Assembly: GCA_965221855.1 (NCBI GenBank) | Contig: CBDCSV010000004.1 | Location: 18,665 to 82,664 of the forward strand | From: JAJDXO01 sp965221855 | Lineage (GTDB): Bacteria; Pseudomonadota; Alphaproteobacteria; Rhodospirillales; UBA2165 | Direction: 5' to 3' | DNA length: 64,000 bases | Notes under the pieces: model-generated | Database searches by the model: none | The model's input: the letters and a program-made list of their open reading frames with translations, nothing else | What the model was told of the DNA's origin: nothing | Shown here: in pieces, positions 7,678-16,449 of the stretch | Position numbering within the stretch: the first letter of the stretch is position 1 | Layout of the letters: every line of letters starts with the position of its first letter | Translations under genes and position numbers: made by a program

Positions 7678-9654
7678 TTGAAGAAGTCGATTTATCCGTT
7701 GGGCTTTTTTGGCGCACTGGCACTCGGAGCCGGCGCGCTGGTCATTGGATCGATTCCGCCGGCCATGTCCCAAGGCGGTCCAAGTCCCGAGGCGCGGGCC
7801 GTCATCCAGAACCTGAGCGACGAGGAACGGCAGAAATTCTTCGCCCTCCCCCGCGAAGAGCGCCGGGCGTTTATTCAGAAGAAGCTGGCGGCACAAAATG
7901 CCGGGGGCCGGTCCGCACCCGGCGGCGGCCAGGCTTCCCAGCGGCCCCAGGGAGGCCCGGGCGGCGGCCAAGGCGCCGGACGGCCCGGCGGCGGCGCTCC
8001 GGCGGCGGGGCGCCCGGGTGGCGGACCGCCGGGCGGCTTCGGCGGACGGCGGCGGCCGCCGACGCTGGTCGAGCTCGGCGACGTGGTGCGCGAAAACCTC
8101 ATTCAAACCGTACCGATTACCGGACGGCTGGTGGCCAAGCAGCGCGGCACCATCGCATCCAGGATCGCCGGGCGTATTTCGACTGTCCTGGTCGACGTCG
8201 GCGACAGGGTGGAAAAGGGCCAGGTGCTGGCCGAGATCGAAATCGACCGCTTCAAGCTCGAGGCGGATCTGAAGAGCGCCGAGGTCAATCAGGCGCGGGC
8301 AAAATTGAACTCGGCCAAGGCGACGGTCGAACTCCTGAAGCAGGAACTCAAGCGCATCGAAGGTCTTCGGCGTTCCGCGGCATTCTCCCAGGCGCGCTAC
8401 GAAGACAAGCGTCAGGAAATCGTCAAGGCCCGGGCATCGGTGGATGAGAACGCCGCCGCGCTGCGCCGCGCCCGGGCGTCTCGGGATATGGCGCGCCTCG
8501 ACATCAAGGACGCGAAAATCCGCGCGCCGTTTGCCGGTGTGGTCATCAACCGAAACGTCTCGGCCGGCGCTTTCGTGGGCCCCGGCGCGGCTATCGCGAC
8601 CCTATTGGATGACCGCACCATGGAGGTCGAGGCCGACATCCCCTCGGACCGGCTGAGCGGCATCGCCAAGGGCGCGGTATTGGACGTCGCGCTGAGCGAT
8701 GGCAAATCCATCAAGGCATCGATCCGCGCCATCGTCCCCGACGAGGACCCCTTGGCACGGACCCGCGCCGTGCGGCTGATGCCCCAATTCGGCGCCAATT
8801 CCAACGCGGTACCCAACCAAAGCGTGGTCCTTCAGGTGCCGCGGGGACAACGCCGCGAGGTGGTGACGGTTGCCAAGGACGCCATCGTTTCACGCCAGAC
8901 CGGGCCGGTCGTCTACGTGTTTCAGCAGGGCCGGGTACGGCCCGCACAGGTCCGGATCGGCGAAGGGTTCGGCAATAAATTTGAAATTCTTTCCGGTCTT
9001 CGGCCGGGAATGAAGGTCGTGGTCCGCGGCAACGAGATGCTGCGGCCCGGCCAGACCGTGCGGGTGGCGCGCTCCGGACCCGGCGGCGGCGGACCCGGCG
9101 GCGGCAACCCGCAGGCCGGGGCGATCATCCAGTCCCTGAGTGCCGAGGAACGCCGGAGGTTCTTCGCCATGAGCGGACCGGAAAAAGGCGCCTTCATCCG
9201 GGCCAAACTGGCGGAACGAAATGCCGGCGGCGGGCCGCAAGGCGCCCGTCAGGGCGGCGGGCAAGCGGCGCGCGGACCCGGCGGCGGCGGTCCTGGCGCT
9301 GGCGGCCGCAACCCGCAGGCCGGGGCGATCATCCGGTCCCTGAGCGATGAGGAGCGCCAGAGGTTTTTCGCCATGAGCGGACCGGAAAAAGGCGCCTTCA
9401 TCCGGGCGAAACTGGCGGAACGAAATGCCGGCGGCGGACCGCAAGGCGCCCGTCAGGGCGCTGGTCAGGGCGGCGGGCAAGCAGCGCGCGGACCCGGCGG
9501 GGGCGGTCAAGGCGGCGGTCAGGGGGGCTGCGGTCCGAGTCCCGAAGCGCGAGCCGTCATCCAAAGCTTGAGCGACGAAGAACGTCAGAAATTCTTCGCC
9601 ATGCCGCGCGCGGAGCGGCGGGCCTTCATTCAACAGAAACTGAGCCGGCAATGA
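7678..9654 (+). CDS. RND efflux periplasmic adaptor with four repeated C/N-terminal modules
   Basis: Membrane-fusion (HlyD/AcrA-type) adaptor that would link the inner-membrane pump encoded next to an outer-membrane channel. TTG 7678 follows a GAGAGGGGG ribosome-binding site and gives a signal peptide (residues 1-31). The adaptor core (RLVAKQRGTIASRIAGRIS, long coiled-coil hairpin, DAKIRAPFAGVV, beta-barrel) covers about residues 125-465. The protein is unusually long at 658 residues. A module of about 38 residues (consensus AGAIIxSLSxEERxxFFAM, then AFIRAKLAE) occurs once after the signal peptide (37-74) and three times at the C-terminus (477-515, 545-583, 622-658), joined by Gly/Gln/Pro-rich linkers. 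The pump gene starts 37 bp downstream. Confidence 0.92.
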   Translation: MKKSIYPLGFFGALALGAGALVIGSIPPAMSQGGPSPEARAVIQNLSDEERQKFFALPREERRAFIQKKLAAQNAGGRSAPGGGQASQRPQGGPGGGQGAGRPGGGAPAAGRPGGGPPGGFGGRRRPPTLVELGDVVRENLIQTVPITGRLVAKQRGTIASRIAGRISTVLVDVGDRVEKGQVLAEIEIDRFKLEADLKSAEVNQARAKLNSAKATVELLKQELKRIEGLRRSAAFSQARYEDKRQEIVKARASVDENAAALRRARASRDMARLDIKDAKIRAPFAGVVINRNVSAGAFVGPGAAIATLLDDRTMEVEADIPSDRLSGIAKGAVLDVALSDGKSIKASIRAIVPDEDPLARTRAVRLMPQFGANSNAVPNQSVVLQVPRGQRREVVTVAKDAIVSRQTGPVVYVFQQGRVRPAQVRIGEGFGNKFEILSGLRPGMKVVVRGNEMLRPGQTVRVARSGPGGGGPGGGNPQAGAIIQSLSAEERRRFFAMSGPEKGAFIRAKLAERNAGGGPQGARQGGGQAARGPGGGGPGAGGRNPQAGAIIRSLSDEERQRFFAMSGPEKGAFIRAKLAERNAGGGPQGARQGAGQGGGQAARGPGGGGQGGGQGGCGPSPEARAVIQSLSDEERQKFFAMPRAERRAFIQQKLSRQ

Positions 9655-9691
9655 CATCGGCACATAAGCGTTTTGCGTTGGGGAATACGCG

Positions 9692-12600
9692 ATGCCATTA
9701 ATCGAATTAGCCATTAAGCGTCCGACGGCGGTCATTTCCATTGTCTTGATGGTCGTGCTCGCGGGATTTGTCTCGCTCACCGCCATTCCGATCCAGCTCA
9801 CGCCGGATACCCGTAAACCGGTCCTGACGATCTTCACGTCCTGGCCGGGGGCGTCGAGCCTCGACGTGGAAAAAGAGCTGACCAACCGTCAGGAAGACGC
9901 GCTCAGGGGCATCGAAGGACTCGAAGCGATCGAGAGCGCGTCCCGGGACAGCGGCAACCGAATTGTTCTGACCTTCGGCATCGGCACCAACATGGACCGG
10001 GCGCTGATGCTGGTCAGCAACAGTCTCACCAATGTCAGGGGTGTCCCTGACGAGTCCCGGACGCCGCGCATCCGCACCCGCGACGCCGAAGACAACCCGA
10101 TCGCCTGGTTCTCGGTCACGACGAGACCCGACAGCACGCGCCGGGTCTACGAATTCGGCCGGCTGATGGAAGACGTGGTCCAGGACCGGCTCGAGAGGAT
10201 CAGCGGTGTCGGGATCGTCAACGTCTGGGGCGGCCGCCGCCACGAGCTCAGGATGATCGTCGATCCTCAGCGGATGGCCCGGTACGGTCTGACGATTACC
10301 GAGTTCGCCAACGCGCTCCGCGGCGCCAATGCGTCCATTTCCGCGGGCGACGTCGAGGAAGGCAAGCGCCGTTACGTGGTCCGCACGGACAACGAACTCA
10401 ACTCGATCGAGCGGGTCAACAATCTGGTCCTGCGCTCCCGGCTCGACCGGGATACCGGCCGCATTTCCCGGGTGACCGTCGGCGACGTCGCCAAGATCGA
10501 ATACGACCTCGTGGAAACCGAGACCCAGATTCGGTCCAACGGCCGGGAATCCCTCGTCGTCAACATCATCCGCGATACCGGCGTCAACGTGATCGAGGTG
10601 ATGGACCGCATCAAGGCGGTGGTCGCCGAACTCAACGAAGGGCCGCTGCGGGATGCGGGCCTGGTGATGACCCAGGTTCACGACGACACGGTGTACATCA
10701 ATTCGGCGATCGGCCTGGTCCAGCAGAATATGGTCGTCGGCGGTCTTCTGGCGGCGATGATCTTGCTGATCTTCCTGCGCTCGATCCGGGCAACGCTGAT
10801 CATTTCCGCCGCCATACCGGTGTCGGTCGTCGGCTCGTTCGTCGCCATGGCCATGCTCGGCCGGTCGATCAACGTCATCTCCCTCGCCGGTTTTGCGTTC
10901 GCCGTCGGCATGGTCGTCGACGCCGCGATCGTGGTGCTGGAAAACATCTACCGGCTGCGCCAGCAAGGCCATCCGGCGGCTGTCGCGGCGGCCCGGGGCG
11001 CAAAACAGGTATGGGGCGCGATCTTCGTCTCCGCCATGACCACGGTCATGGTGTTCATTCCGATCCTGGTGATGAAGCTGGAGGTCGGACAGCTGTTCCG
11101 CGACATCGCGGTGGCGATCTCGGTTGCCGTGGTCCTGTCCCTCATCGTCTCGATTACGGTGATCCCGTCATTGGCCAACGGAATCCTGAAGCGCGGCGTC
11201 CGCACCGGCGAGACCATGTTGAAGCTGCCGGGCATTGATCATTTCGCCCATGGGTTCAGGGTCTTCGTCCTCGGCTACACCCGCTTCATCGTCGCCAGCC
11301 GGATTCGCTCCATCGCCGTGGTGGCGCTGATTTGCGGCGTTGCCGGCGTCTCGACCGGGGCGTTTCTGCCGAAGCTCGAATACCTGCCCGAGGGCAACCG
11401 CAACCTGCTGTTCGCCCGGGTGATCCCGCCCCCCGGCTATAATCTGGGCGCCATCGTTTCCATGGCCGAGAAGGCCGAAGCCCAGATCAGGCCGCTGCTC
11501 GGCACGCCGGAAAGTCAGGCCGCGGCCGAAGGCGGCCCGCCGCAGGTGGCGCGGTTCTGGTTCGTCATCCGGCGCGGCTTTACCTTGGCGACGGCGGCGG
11601 CGGTCGACCCGACCCGCGTCGGCGAGCTGATCCCCATCATGCGCCGGGCCATCAACAGCGAACCGGGCGCCCGGGGCTTCGTCCGCCAGACCTCGCTGTT
11701 CGGCCGGGGTTTCGGCGGCGGCCGGAACATCGATCTCGACATCAGCGGCCCCGATCTGGACGACATCGTCAATGTGGCGGCCCAGGCGCAGCGGCGGATC
11801 TTCCAGGAATTCCCCCGCAGCGAAGGCCACCAGTCCCGCGCCCTACCCAGCTTGAGCGTTCTGACCCCCGAGGTCCGGGTCCTGCCCGACCCCCAGCGTC
11901 TCGCCGACAACGGCCTGACGGCGCATGATCTCGGCCAGGCCATCGATGCCTTCAATGACGGCATCAAGGTCGCCGAAGTCACCATCAACGGCAAGCTGAC
12001 CGACTTCATGGTTCGCGGCCCGTACCGGCAGATCGACCGGACCCAGGGTATCGACAACATTCCGGTGGTCACGCCCAAGGGCCGGATTTTGCCGGCCAGT
12101 TCGCTGTCGCGCGTCGAGGTGTCCGCGAGCCCGGATCAGATTCGCCACCTCGACCGGGAACGCAACATCACCATCCGCATTGGGCCGTCGAAGGACATGG
12201 CTCTCGAAGTCGCGATGGATACGGTACGCGAGAAAATCATCGAACCGATGAAGGCCGCGGGTCTGCCCGTCGGCATCAGCCTGAAGATGTCCGGGACCGC
12301 CGATGCCCTCACCCGGACCTTCAACAATATGGTGGTCAATTTGCTGCTGGCGCTGCTGATCGTCTATCTGGTCATGGCAATCCTGTTCGAGAGCTTCATC
12401 TATCCGTTCATCATCATGTTCTCGGTACCGCTCGCCACGGCGGGCGGGGTCGGCGGGCTGGCCCTGCTCAACACCTACCAATCCCAGCCCCTGGATATGT
12501 TGACGCTGTTGGGCTTCGTCATCCTCATCGGCATCGTGGTCAACAACGCCATCCTGCTGGTCCACCAGACCCTGGTGCACATGCGGGAGGAAGGAATGTC

Positions 12601-12877
12601 TCCCATGGAGTCGATCCTGGAATCCACCGACAACCGCTTGCGGCCGATCTTCATGTCGACGCTGACCAGTGTGTGCGGCATGCTGCCGCTCGTCCTGTTC
12701 CCGGGCGCCGGTTCGGAGCTGTACCGGGGGCTGGGATCGGTCGTGGTCGGCGGCCTGGCGCTGTCGGCGGTGCTGACCTTGCTGATTATACCGCCGCTGT
12801 TGAGCCTGTTCGCGGGCGTTCTCGAGCGGGGCAAGGCGAAGGCTGCCGCATCGGCTCCACCGGCACCCGCGGAATAA
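9692..12877 (+). CDS. RND efflux transporter permease (AcrB/HAE1-type)
   Basis: 1061-residue inner-membrane proton-driven pump of the resistance-nodulation-division superfamily. It has the N-terminal helix (RPTAVISIVLMVVLAGF), two large periplasmic loops, and two sets of helices. GFAFAVGMVVDAAIVVLENIY carries the transmembrane Asp residues of the proton relay, and GFVILIGIVVNNAILLV is the equivalent helix in the second half. It forms a pair with the adaptor gene upstream. No outer-membrane channel gene is nearby, so a TolC-like protein from elsewhere is probably used. The substrate cannot be told from sequence. Confidence 0.94.
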   Translation: MPLIELAIKRPTAVISIVLMVVLAGFVSLTAIPIQLTPDTRKPVLTIFTSWPGASSLDVEKELTNRQEDALRGIEGLEAIESASRDSGNRIVLTFGIGTNMDRALMLVSNSLTNVRGVPDESRTPRIRTRDAEDNPIAWFSVTTRPDSTRRVYEFGRLMEDVVQDRLERISGVGIVNVWGGRRHELRMIVDPQRMARYGLTITEFANALRGANASISAGDVEEGKRRYVVRTDNELNSIERVNNLVLRSRLDRDTGRISRVTVGDVAKIEYDLVETETQIRSNGRESLVVNIIRDTGVNVIEVMDRIKAVVAELNEGPLRDAGLVMTQVHDDTVYINSAIGLVQQNMVVGGLLAAMILLIFLRSIRATLIISAAIPVSVVGSFVAMAMLGRSINVISLAGFAFAVGMVVDAAIVVLENIYRLRQQGHPAAVAAARGAKQVWGAIFVSAMTTVMVFIPILVMKLEVGQLFRDIAVAISVAVVLSLIVSITVIPSLANGILKRGVRTGETMLKLPGIDHFAHGFRVFVLGYTRFIVASRIRSIAVVALICGVAGVSTGAFLPKLEYLPEGNRNLLFARVIPPPGYNLGAIVSMAEKAEAQIRPLLGTPESQAAAEGGPPQVARFWFVIRRGFTLATAAAVDPTRVGELIPIMRRAINSEPGARGFVRQTSLFGRGFGGGRNIDLDISGPDLDDIVNVAAQAQRRIFQEFPRSEGHQSRALPSLSVLTPEVRVLPDPQRLADNGLTAHDLGQAIDAFNDGIKVAEVTINGKLTDFMVRGPYRQIDRTQGIDNIPVVTPKGRILPASSLSRVEVSASPDQIRHLDRERNITIRIGPSKDMALEVAMDTVREKIIEPMKAAGLPVGISLKMSGTADALTRTFNNMVVNLLLALLIVYLVMAILFESFIYPFIIMFSVPLATAGGVGGLALLNTYQSQPLDMLTLLGFVILIGIVVNNAILLVHQTLVHMREEGMSPMESILESTDNRLRPIFMSTLTSVCGMLPLVLFPGAGSELYRGLGSVVVGGLALSAVLTLLIIPPLLSLFAGVLERGKAKAAASAPPAPAE

Positions 12878-12918
12878 GCCGCGCCATACGCGCGAGGGAA
12901 GTTCGCGGAAGCGAGCCG

Positions 12919-12951
12919 GTTGCGCCCTGGTTGCGCCCTGGTTGCGCCCTG
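12919..12951. repeat. Three tandem 11-bp repeats
   Basis: The unit GTTGCGCCCTG is repeated three times without gaps, shortly after the RND permease stop. It is not part of a recognisable gene. Confidence 0.8.
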
Positions 12952-13016
12952 GCCCCTTGGGCGCGATGATGCTCCGTCGTGGGCCATAACCGGCCGTAAC
13001 CGGATTGAGCGGCGTC

Positions 13017-13109
13017 ATGGGACTGGGAATCGACCTCGGCGGCACCAAGATTGAAGGCGGGGTGCGGGGCGCGGCATGGCCGCGGCCGGCGGAAACCCGC
13101 GATGGCTGA
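13017..13109 (+). pseudogene. Remnant N-terminus of a ROK-family sugar kinase
   Basis: A 30-codon frame starting MGLGIDLGGTKIEGG matches the phosphate-binding motif that begins ROK-family kinases (glucokinase/fructokinase type). It then runs out of family sequence and stops at TGA 13109. The dinB start codon at 13102 lies inside its end in another frame. The remaining 270 or so residues of such a kinase are absent, so this looks like a deletion remnant fused to the dinB upstream region. Confidence 0.6.
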
Positions 13110-14436
13110 GCAGGCGCCCCGCCTGTGCCGCGATTGCGCCGCCCTGTTCGAGCCGGCGGCGGCGGACCGCTGCCCCGAATGCGGCTCGCCCCGGCTGTTC
13201 GGCCACCCGGAGGTGGCCGATCTGGCCATCGCGCACATCGACTGCGACGCGTTCTACGCGGCCGTGGAGAAGCGGGACAATCCGGAACTGGCCAACAGGC
13301 CGGTGATCGTCGGCGGCGGCCGGCGCGGCGTCGTCTCGGCCTGCTGCTACATCGCCCGCACCCGGGGCGTCCATTCGGCGATGCCCATGTTCAAGGCCCT
13401 GAAGGCGTGCCCCGACGCCGTGGTCATCCGTCCCGACATGGAGAAGTACCAGCGCCTCGGCCGGGAAATCCGGGGCATGATGAAGGACACGACGCCGCTG
13501 GTGGAGGCGCTTTCCGTGGACGAGGCGTTTCTCGACCTGAGCGGCACCGAGGCCCTGCACCGGGCGGCGTCCGCCCAGACGCTGGTCCGGCTGGTCAAAC
13601 GGATCGAGGAGGAGGCCGGCGTCACCGCGTCGGTCGGTCTCAGCTACAACAAGTTTCTCGCCAAGACAGCATCCGACCTCGACAAGCCGCGCGGCTTCGC
13701 CGCCATCGGCCGCGCCGAGGCGCTAGACTTCCTCGCGCCCCGCCCGGTCTCGTCCATCTGGGGCGTGGGCAAGTCCCTCCGCCGCCGCCTGGAACGGGAC
13801 GGTCTCAAGACCATCGGCCAGCTCCGGCGGATCGACGAAACGGAGCTGATCGCGCGCTACGGCAAGATCGGGGCGCGTCTGGCCCGGCTGTCCAACGGCC
13901 GGGACGCCCGCGCGGTCGATCCCAGCCCGGGCGCCAAGAGCATCTCGGCCGAGACCACCCTCGCCGAGGATACCAGGCGCGCCGACGAGCTGGCCCGCCG
14001 CCTGTGGTCCCTGTCGGAGAAGGTCGCCAAACGCCTGAAGCGGCAGGAATTGGCGGCGGCCGGCGTGACCCTGAAGCTCAAGACGTCGTCGTTCCGGGTC
14101 GTCACCCGGTCCAGGACGCTCCCCGCCCCGACCCAGCTCGCGGAAACCCTGTATCAGGCGGCGCTGCCGCTGCTCGAGGATCAATGCGACGGGCGCTCCT
14201 TCCGGCTGATCGGCGTCGGGACCAGCCGTCTGGCCGACCCGCCGGCCTCGCGCCAGACCGACCTGCTGGACGGCGGCCGGGACGCATCGGCCGCCGAGGT
14301 GGAGCGGGCGATGGACGCGGTGCGCGAGAAATTCGGCGATCCCGCCATCCGCAAGGGGCGTTCGCTGCTGGGAGGGGAAAAGCCGGGGCCCGGCGGCCGG
14401 ACTAGAGCGTATTTGAGATTGATTGAATCATTTTAG
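13102..14436 (+). CDS. dinB: DNA polymerase IV (Y family) with N-terminal zinc ribbon
   Basis: Error-prone translesion polymerase. Palm motifs are AHIDCDAFYAAVE (metal-binding Asp) near residue 45 and ALSVDEAFLDLSG (catalytic Asp-Glu) near residue 140; SYNKFLAKTASDLDKPRG follows. A CRDC...CPEC pair in the first 30 residues forms a likely zinc ribbon seen in some alphaproteobacterial Pol IV. ATG 13102 is the first start compatible with this N-terminus. The final residues AYLRLIESF and the stop are encoded by an IS630 element end that begins at 14405, so the native C-terminal tail is lost. The polymerase core and little-finger domain are intact, so activity is plausible. Confidence 0.92.
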   Translation: MAEQAPRLCRDCAALFEPAAADRCPECGSPRLFGHPEVADLAIAHIDCDAFYAAVEKRDNPELANRPVIVGGGRRGVVSACCYIARTRGVHSAMPMFKALKACPDAVVIRPDMEKYQRLGREIRGMMKDTTPLVEALSVDEAFLDLSGTEALHRAASAQTLVRLVKRIEEEAGVTASVGLSYNKFLAKTASDLDKPRGFAAIGRAEALDFLAPRPVSSIWGVGKSLRRRLERDGLKTIGQLRRIDETELIARYGKIGARLARLSNGRDARAVDPSPGAKSISAETTLAEDTRRADELARRLWSLSEKVAKRLKRQELAAAGVTLKLKTSSFRVVTRSRTLPAPTQLAETLYQAALPLLEDQCDGRSFRLIGVGTSRLADPPASRQTDLLDGGRDASAAEVERAMDAVREKFGDPAIRKGRSLLGGEKPGPGGRTRAYLRLIESF

Positions 14437-15454
14437 GGATTCCCAAGTATGGGCGAACCATGATTCAAGATGGATGCTGGGCAAGGAGGCCAGCATTCAT
14501 GGCGAGACCTTATTCGATTGATTTGCGAGAGCGTGTTGTTTTGGCGGTTTTGGCGGGGGAGAGTTGCCGCGCTGTAGCGGCTCGGTTTGGGGTTGCGGTT
14601 TCGAGCGTGGTTAAGTGGTCGCAGCGCTACCGGCGGACGGGGAGTGTTGCGCCCGGCAAGATGGGCGGTCACCGCCGCCGGGTTCTTGAGCCCCATCGGG
14701 AGTTCATTGTCGGCCGGATCGACCAGGAGCCGCATCTGACGCTGCATCGGTTGAGAGACGAGTTGGCCGCTCGGGGTGTCAGGGTATCCCACAGCACGGT
14801 ATGGCTGTTTCTGCGCCGTGAAGGGCTGCGCTTTAAAAAAAACCCTGTTCGCCGTTGAACGGGCGCGCGCGGACATCGCCCGCCATCGCAGGCGCTGGAA
14901 GGCGTGGCAGGCAAAGCTTGATCCCGAACGGCTGGTATTCATTGATGAAACCTGGATCCGGACCAATATGGCCCCGCTGCGCGGCTGGGGGCCGAAAGGG
15001 GAGCGGGTCCGCGGCTTTGCCCCCCATGGGCGGTGGCACACCCTGACCTTCATCGGCGCGCTGCGCTGCGACCGGTTCACCGCGCCCTGCGTCTTCGACG
15101 GCCCCATCAATGGCGTGTGCTTCCGCGCCTACGTCGAGCAGCTGCTCGTGCCGACCCTGGTGCCCGGCGACATCGTCATCATGGACAATCTCGGCAGCCA
15201 CAAGTCAAAAGCCGTGCGAAACGCCATCCGTGCCGCCGGAGCCAAGCTGTGGCTCCTGCCCAAATATTCCCCCGACCTCAATCCCATCGAGCAGACCTTT
15301 GCCCAAATCAAGCACTGGATGAGAAACGCCCAGAAGCGGGAGATCGACGACTTATGGCGCCATCTCGGGAGCCTCATCGACACCATCGAGCCACAGCAAT
15401 GCGCCAACTACTTCAAAAACGCAGGATACGCTTCCGTCAAAATATGAAACGCTC
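14405..15454. mobile_element. IS630-family element type A, copy 1 (hybrid flanks)
   Basis: 1050-bp element bounded by TA dinucleotides (14403-14404 and 15455-15456), as expected for IS630/Tc1-type insertion. The ends are GAGCGTATTTGAG and, read inward from the right, GAGCGTTTCATATTTTG. A virtually identical copy lies inverted at 38649-39698. The left flank is the dinB 3' end, while the right flank is the middle of another IS630 element (type B). The two flanks therefore come from different loci, and this copy probably arose by recombination between two insertions. Confidence 0.88.
14499..15447 (+). CDS. IS630-family transposase, two overlapping frames
   Basis: The first frame (14499-14858) encodes the helix-turn-helix part (MARPYSIDLRERVVLAVLAG, then AVAARFGVAVSSVVKWSQRY). 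The second frame, ending at 15447, encodes the DDE catalytic part: FIDETWIRTNM with the first Asp, DIVIMDNLGSHKS with the second, and YSPDLNPIEQTFAQIK with the Glu. The frame change falls at an A8 run (14835-14842). The same arrangement is present in the other IS630 elements here, so it is probably programmed slippage and not a mutation. Moving from the first to the second frame requires a net +1 shift or loss of one A in the transcript. Confidence 0.88.
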
Positions 15455-15456
15455 TA

Positions 15457-16095
15457 GTGCGCCACGGCATCACGCGTAAAAGACCGGCCACGCGGCAGAG
15501 CAGGAGCGCTCGGATGTGCTGAGTGAACGGCGCGTCTGGCGCGGCAGCCAGCCCGGCCTCGACCCCGACCGGCTAATCTTCATCGACGAGACCTGGGCCA
15601 AGACCAACATGGACCGCACCCATGGATGGGCCCCGCGCGGCAAACGCCTGCGCATGGCCGTCCCTCACGGCCACCGGAACACAACCACCTTCGTCGCCGG
15701 GCTCACACGGCGCGGCATGATCGCCCCCTTCGTCATCGCCGGCGCGATCGACCGCAACGCCTTCGAAGCCTATGTCAAAACGATCCTCATCCCCGAACTC
15801 AGACCCGGCGATATCGTCGTTATGGACAATCTCTCAAGCCACAAGGGACCCAAGGCCCGCAAGATGATCGAGGACGCCGGCGCCCAACTCCTCTTCCTGC
15901 CCCCATACAGTCCAGATTTCAATCCCATCGAGCTCGCCTTCGCAAAGCTCAAGGCCAAACTCCGAAAAGCCGCCCAGAGAACCGTCGACGATCTCTGGAA
16001 CACCATCGGCCAAATCTCCCGGACATTCTCACCAAAAGAATGTGAAAACTACTTCAACGCCGCCGGATACTCCGCAACATGATCGGATCCCGCTC
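15457..16095 (+). mobile_element. IS630-family element type B, 3' half with transposase C-terminal part
   Basis: Right part of an IS630 element, ending at 16095 before TA 16096-16097. Its frame (15516-16082) encodes the DDE part: IFIDETWAKTNMDRTHGWAP, DIVVMDNLSSHKG and YSPDFNPIELAFAKLK. The beginning (GTGCGCCACGGCATCACGCG, 15457-15476) also occurs near 22105-22124, at the end of the 5' half of the same element type. The 5' end here was removed when an IS630-A element inserted at a TA and recombined. The terminal repeat matches that of the 5' half at 21684. Confidence 0.82.
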
Positions 16096-16108
16096 TAGCC
16101 AAAAATGA

Positions 16109-16243
16109 GAACCGGCCAATATCAACGACTTACGAGATTCAACCTTCGAAGTCAGGGAAGCTATCGTCGAGCCGCGCACGGTCGATCTTTTCGCCGGCGT
16201 CGGAGCTTGGTTCCTCGAGGAGTTGACCGGCGTGAGGCGCTGA
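16109..16243 (+). pseudogene. Possible C-terminal gene remnant in the gap 16096-16449
   Basis: Between the IS630-B end and the helicase gene there is a 354-bp stretch without a gene. One frame in it (EPANINDLRDSTFEVREAIVE..., ending ...FLEELTGVRR and TGA) reads like the tail of a real protein cut at its 5' side by the IS insertion. I do not recognise the family. The rest of the gap shows nothing convincing. Confidence 0.25.
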
Positions 16244-16449
16244 AGCCGCATCCGCATGCCTTCGTCCATATCATCTCAAGTCGCGAGCAAACGGCAAAAC
16301 CGGCCACTTCGAGAGATTTTATTGGCTTTCCAAACGTCCTGGGTTCCGAGCCGCAGCCACCTTGATCCAAGGCTACTGGCGTACATGCCGCCTTCTGTTA
16401 TTTGCTCTGCTCTGACGGTCGAAGCGGTGTCGGGGGCGGCTTCCCAGCC

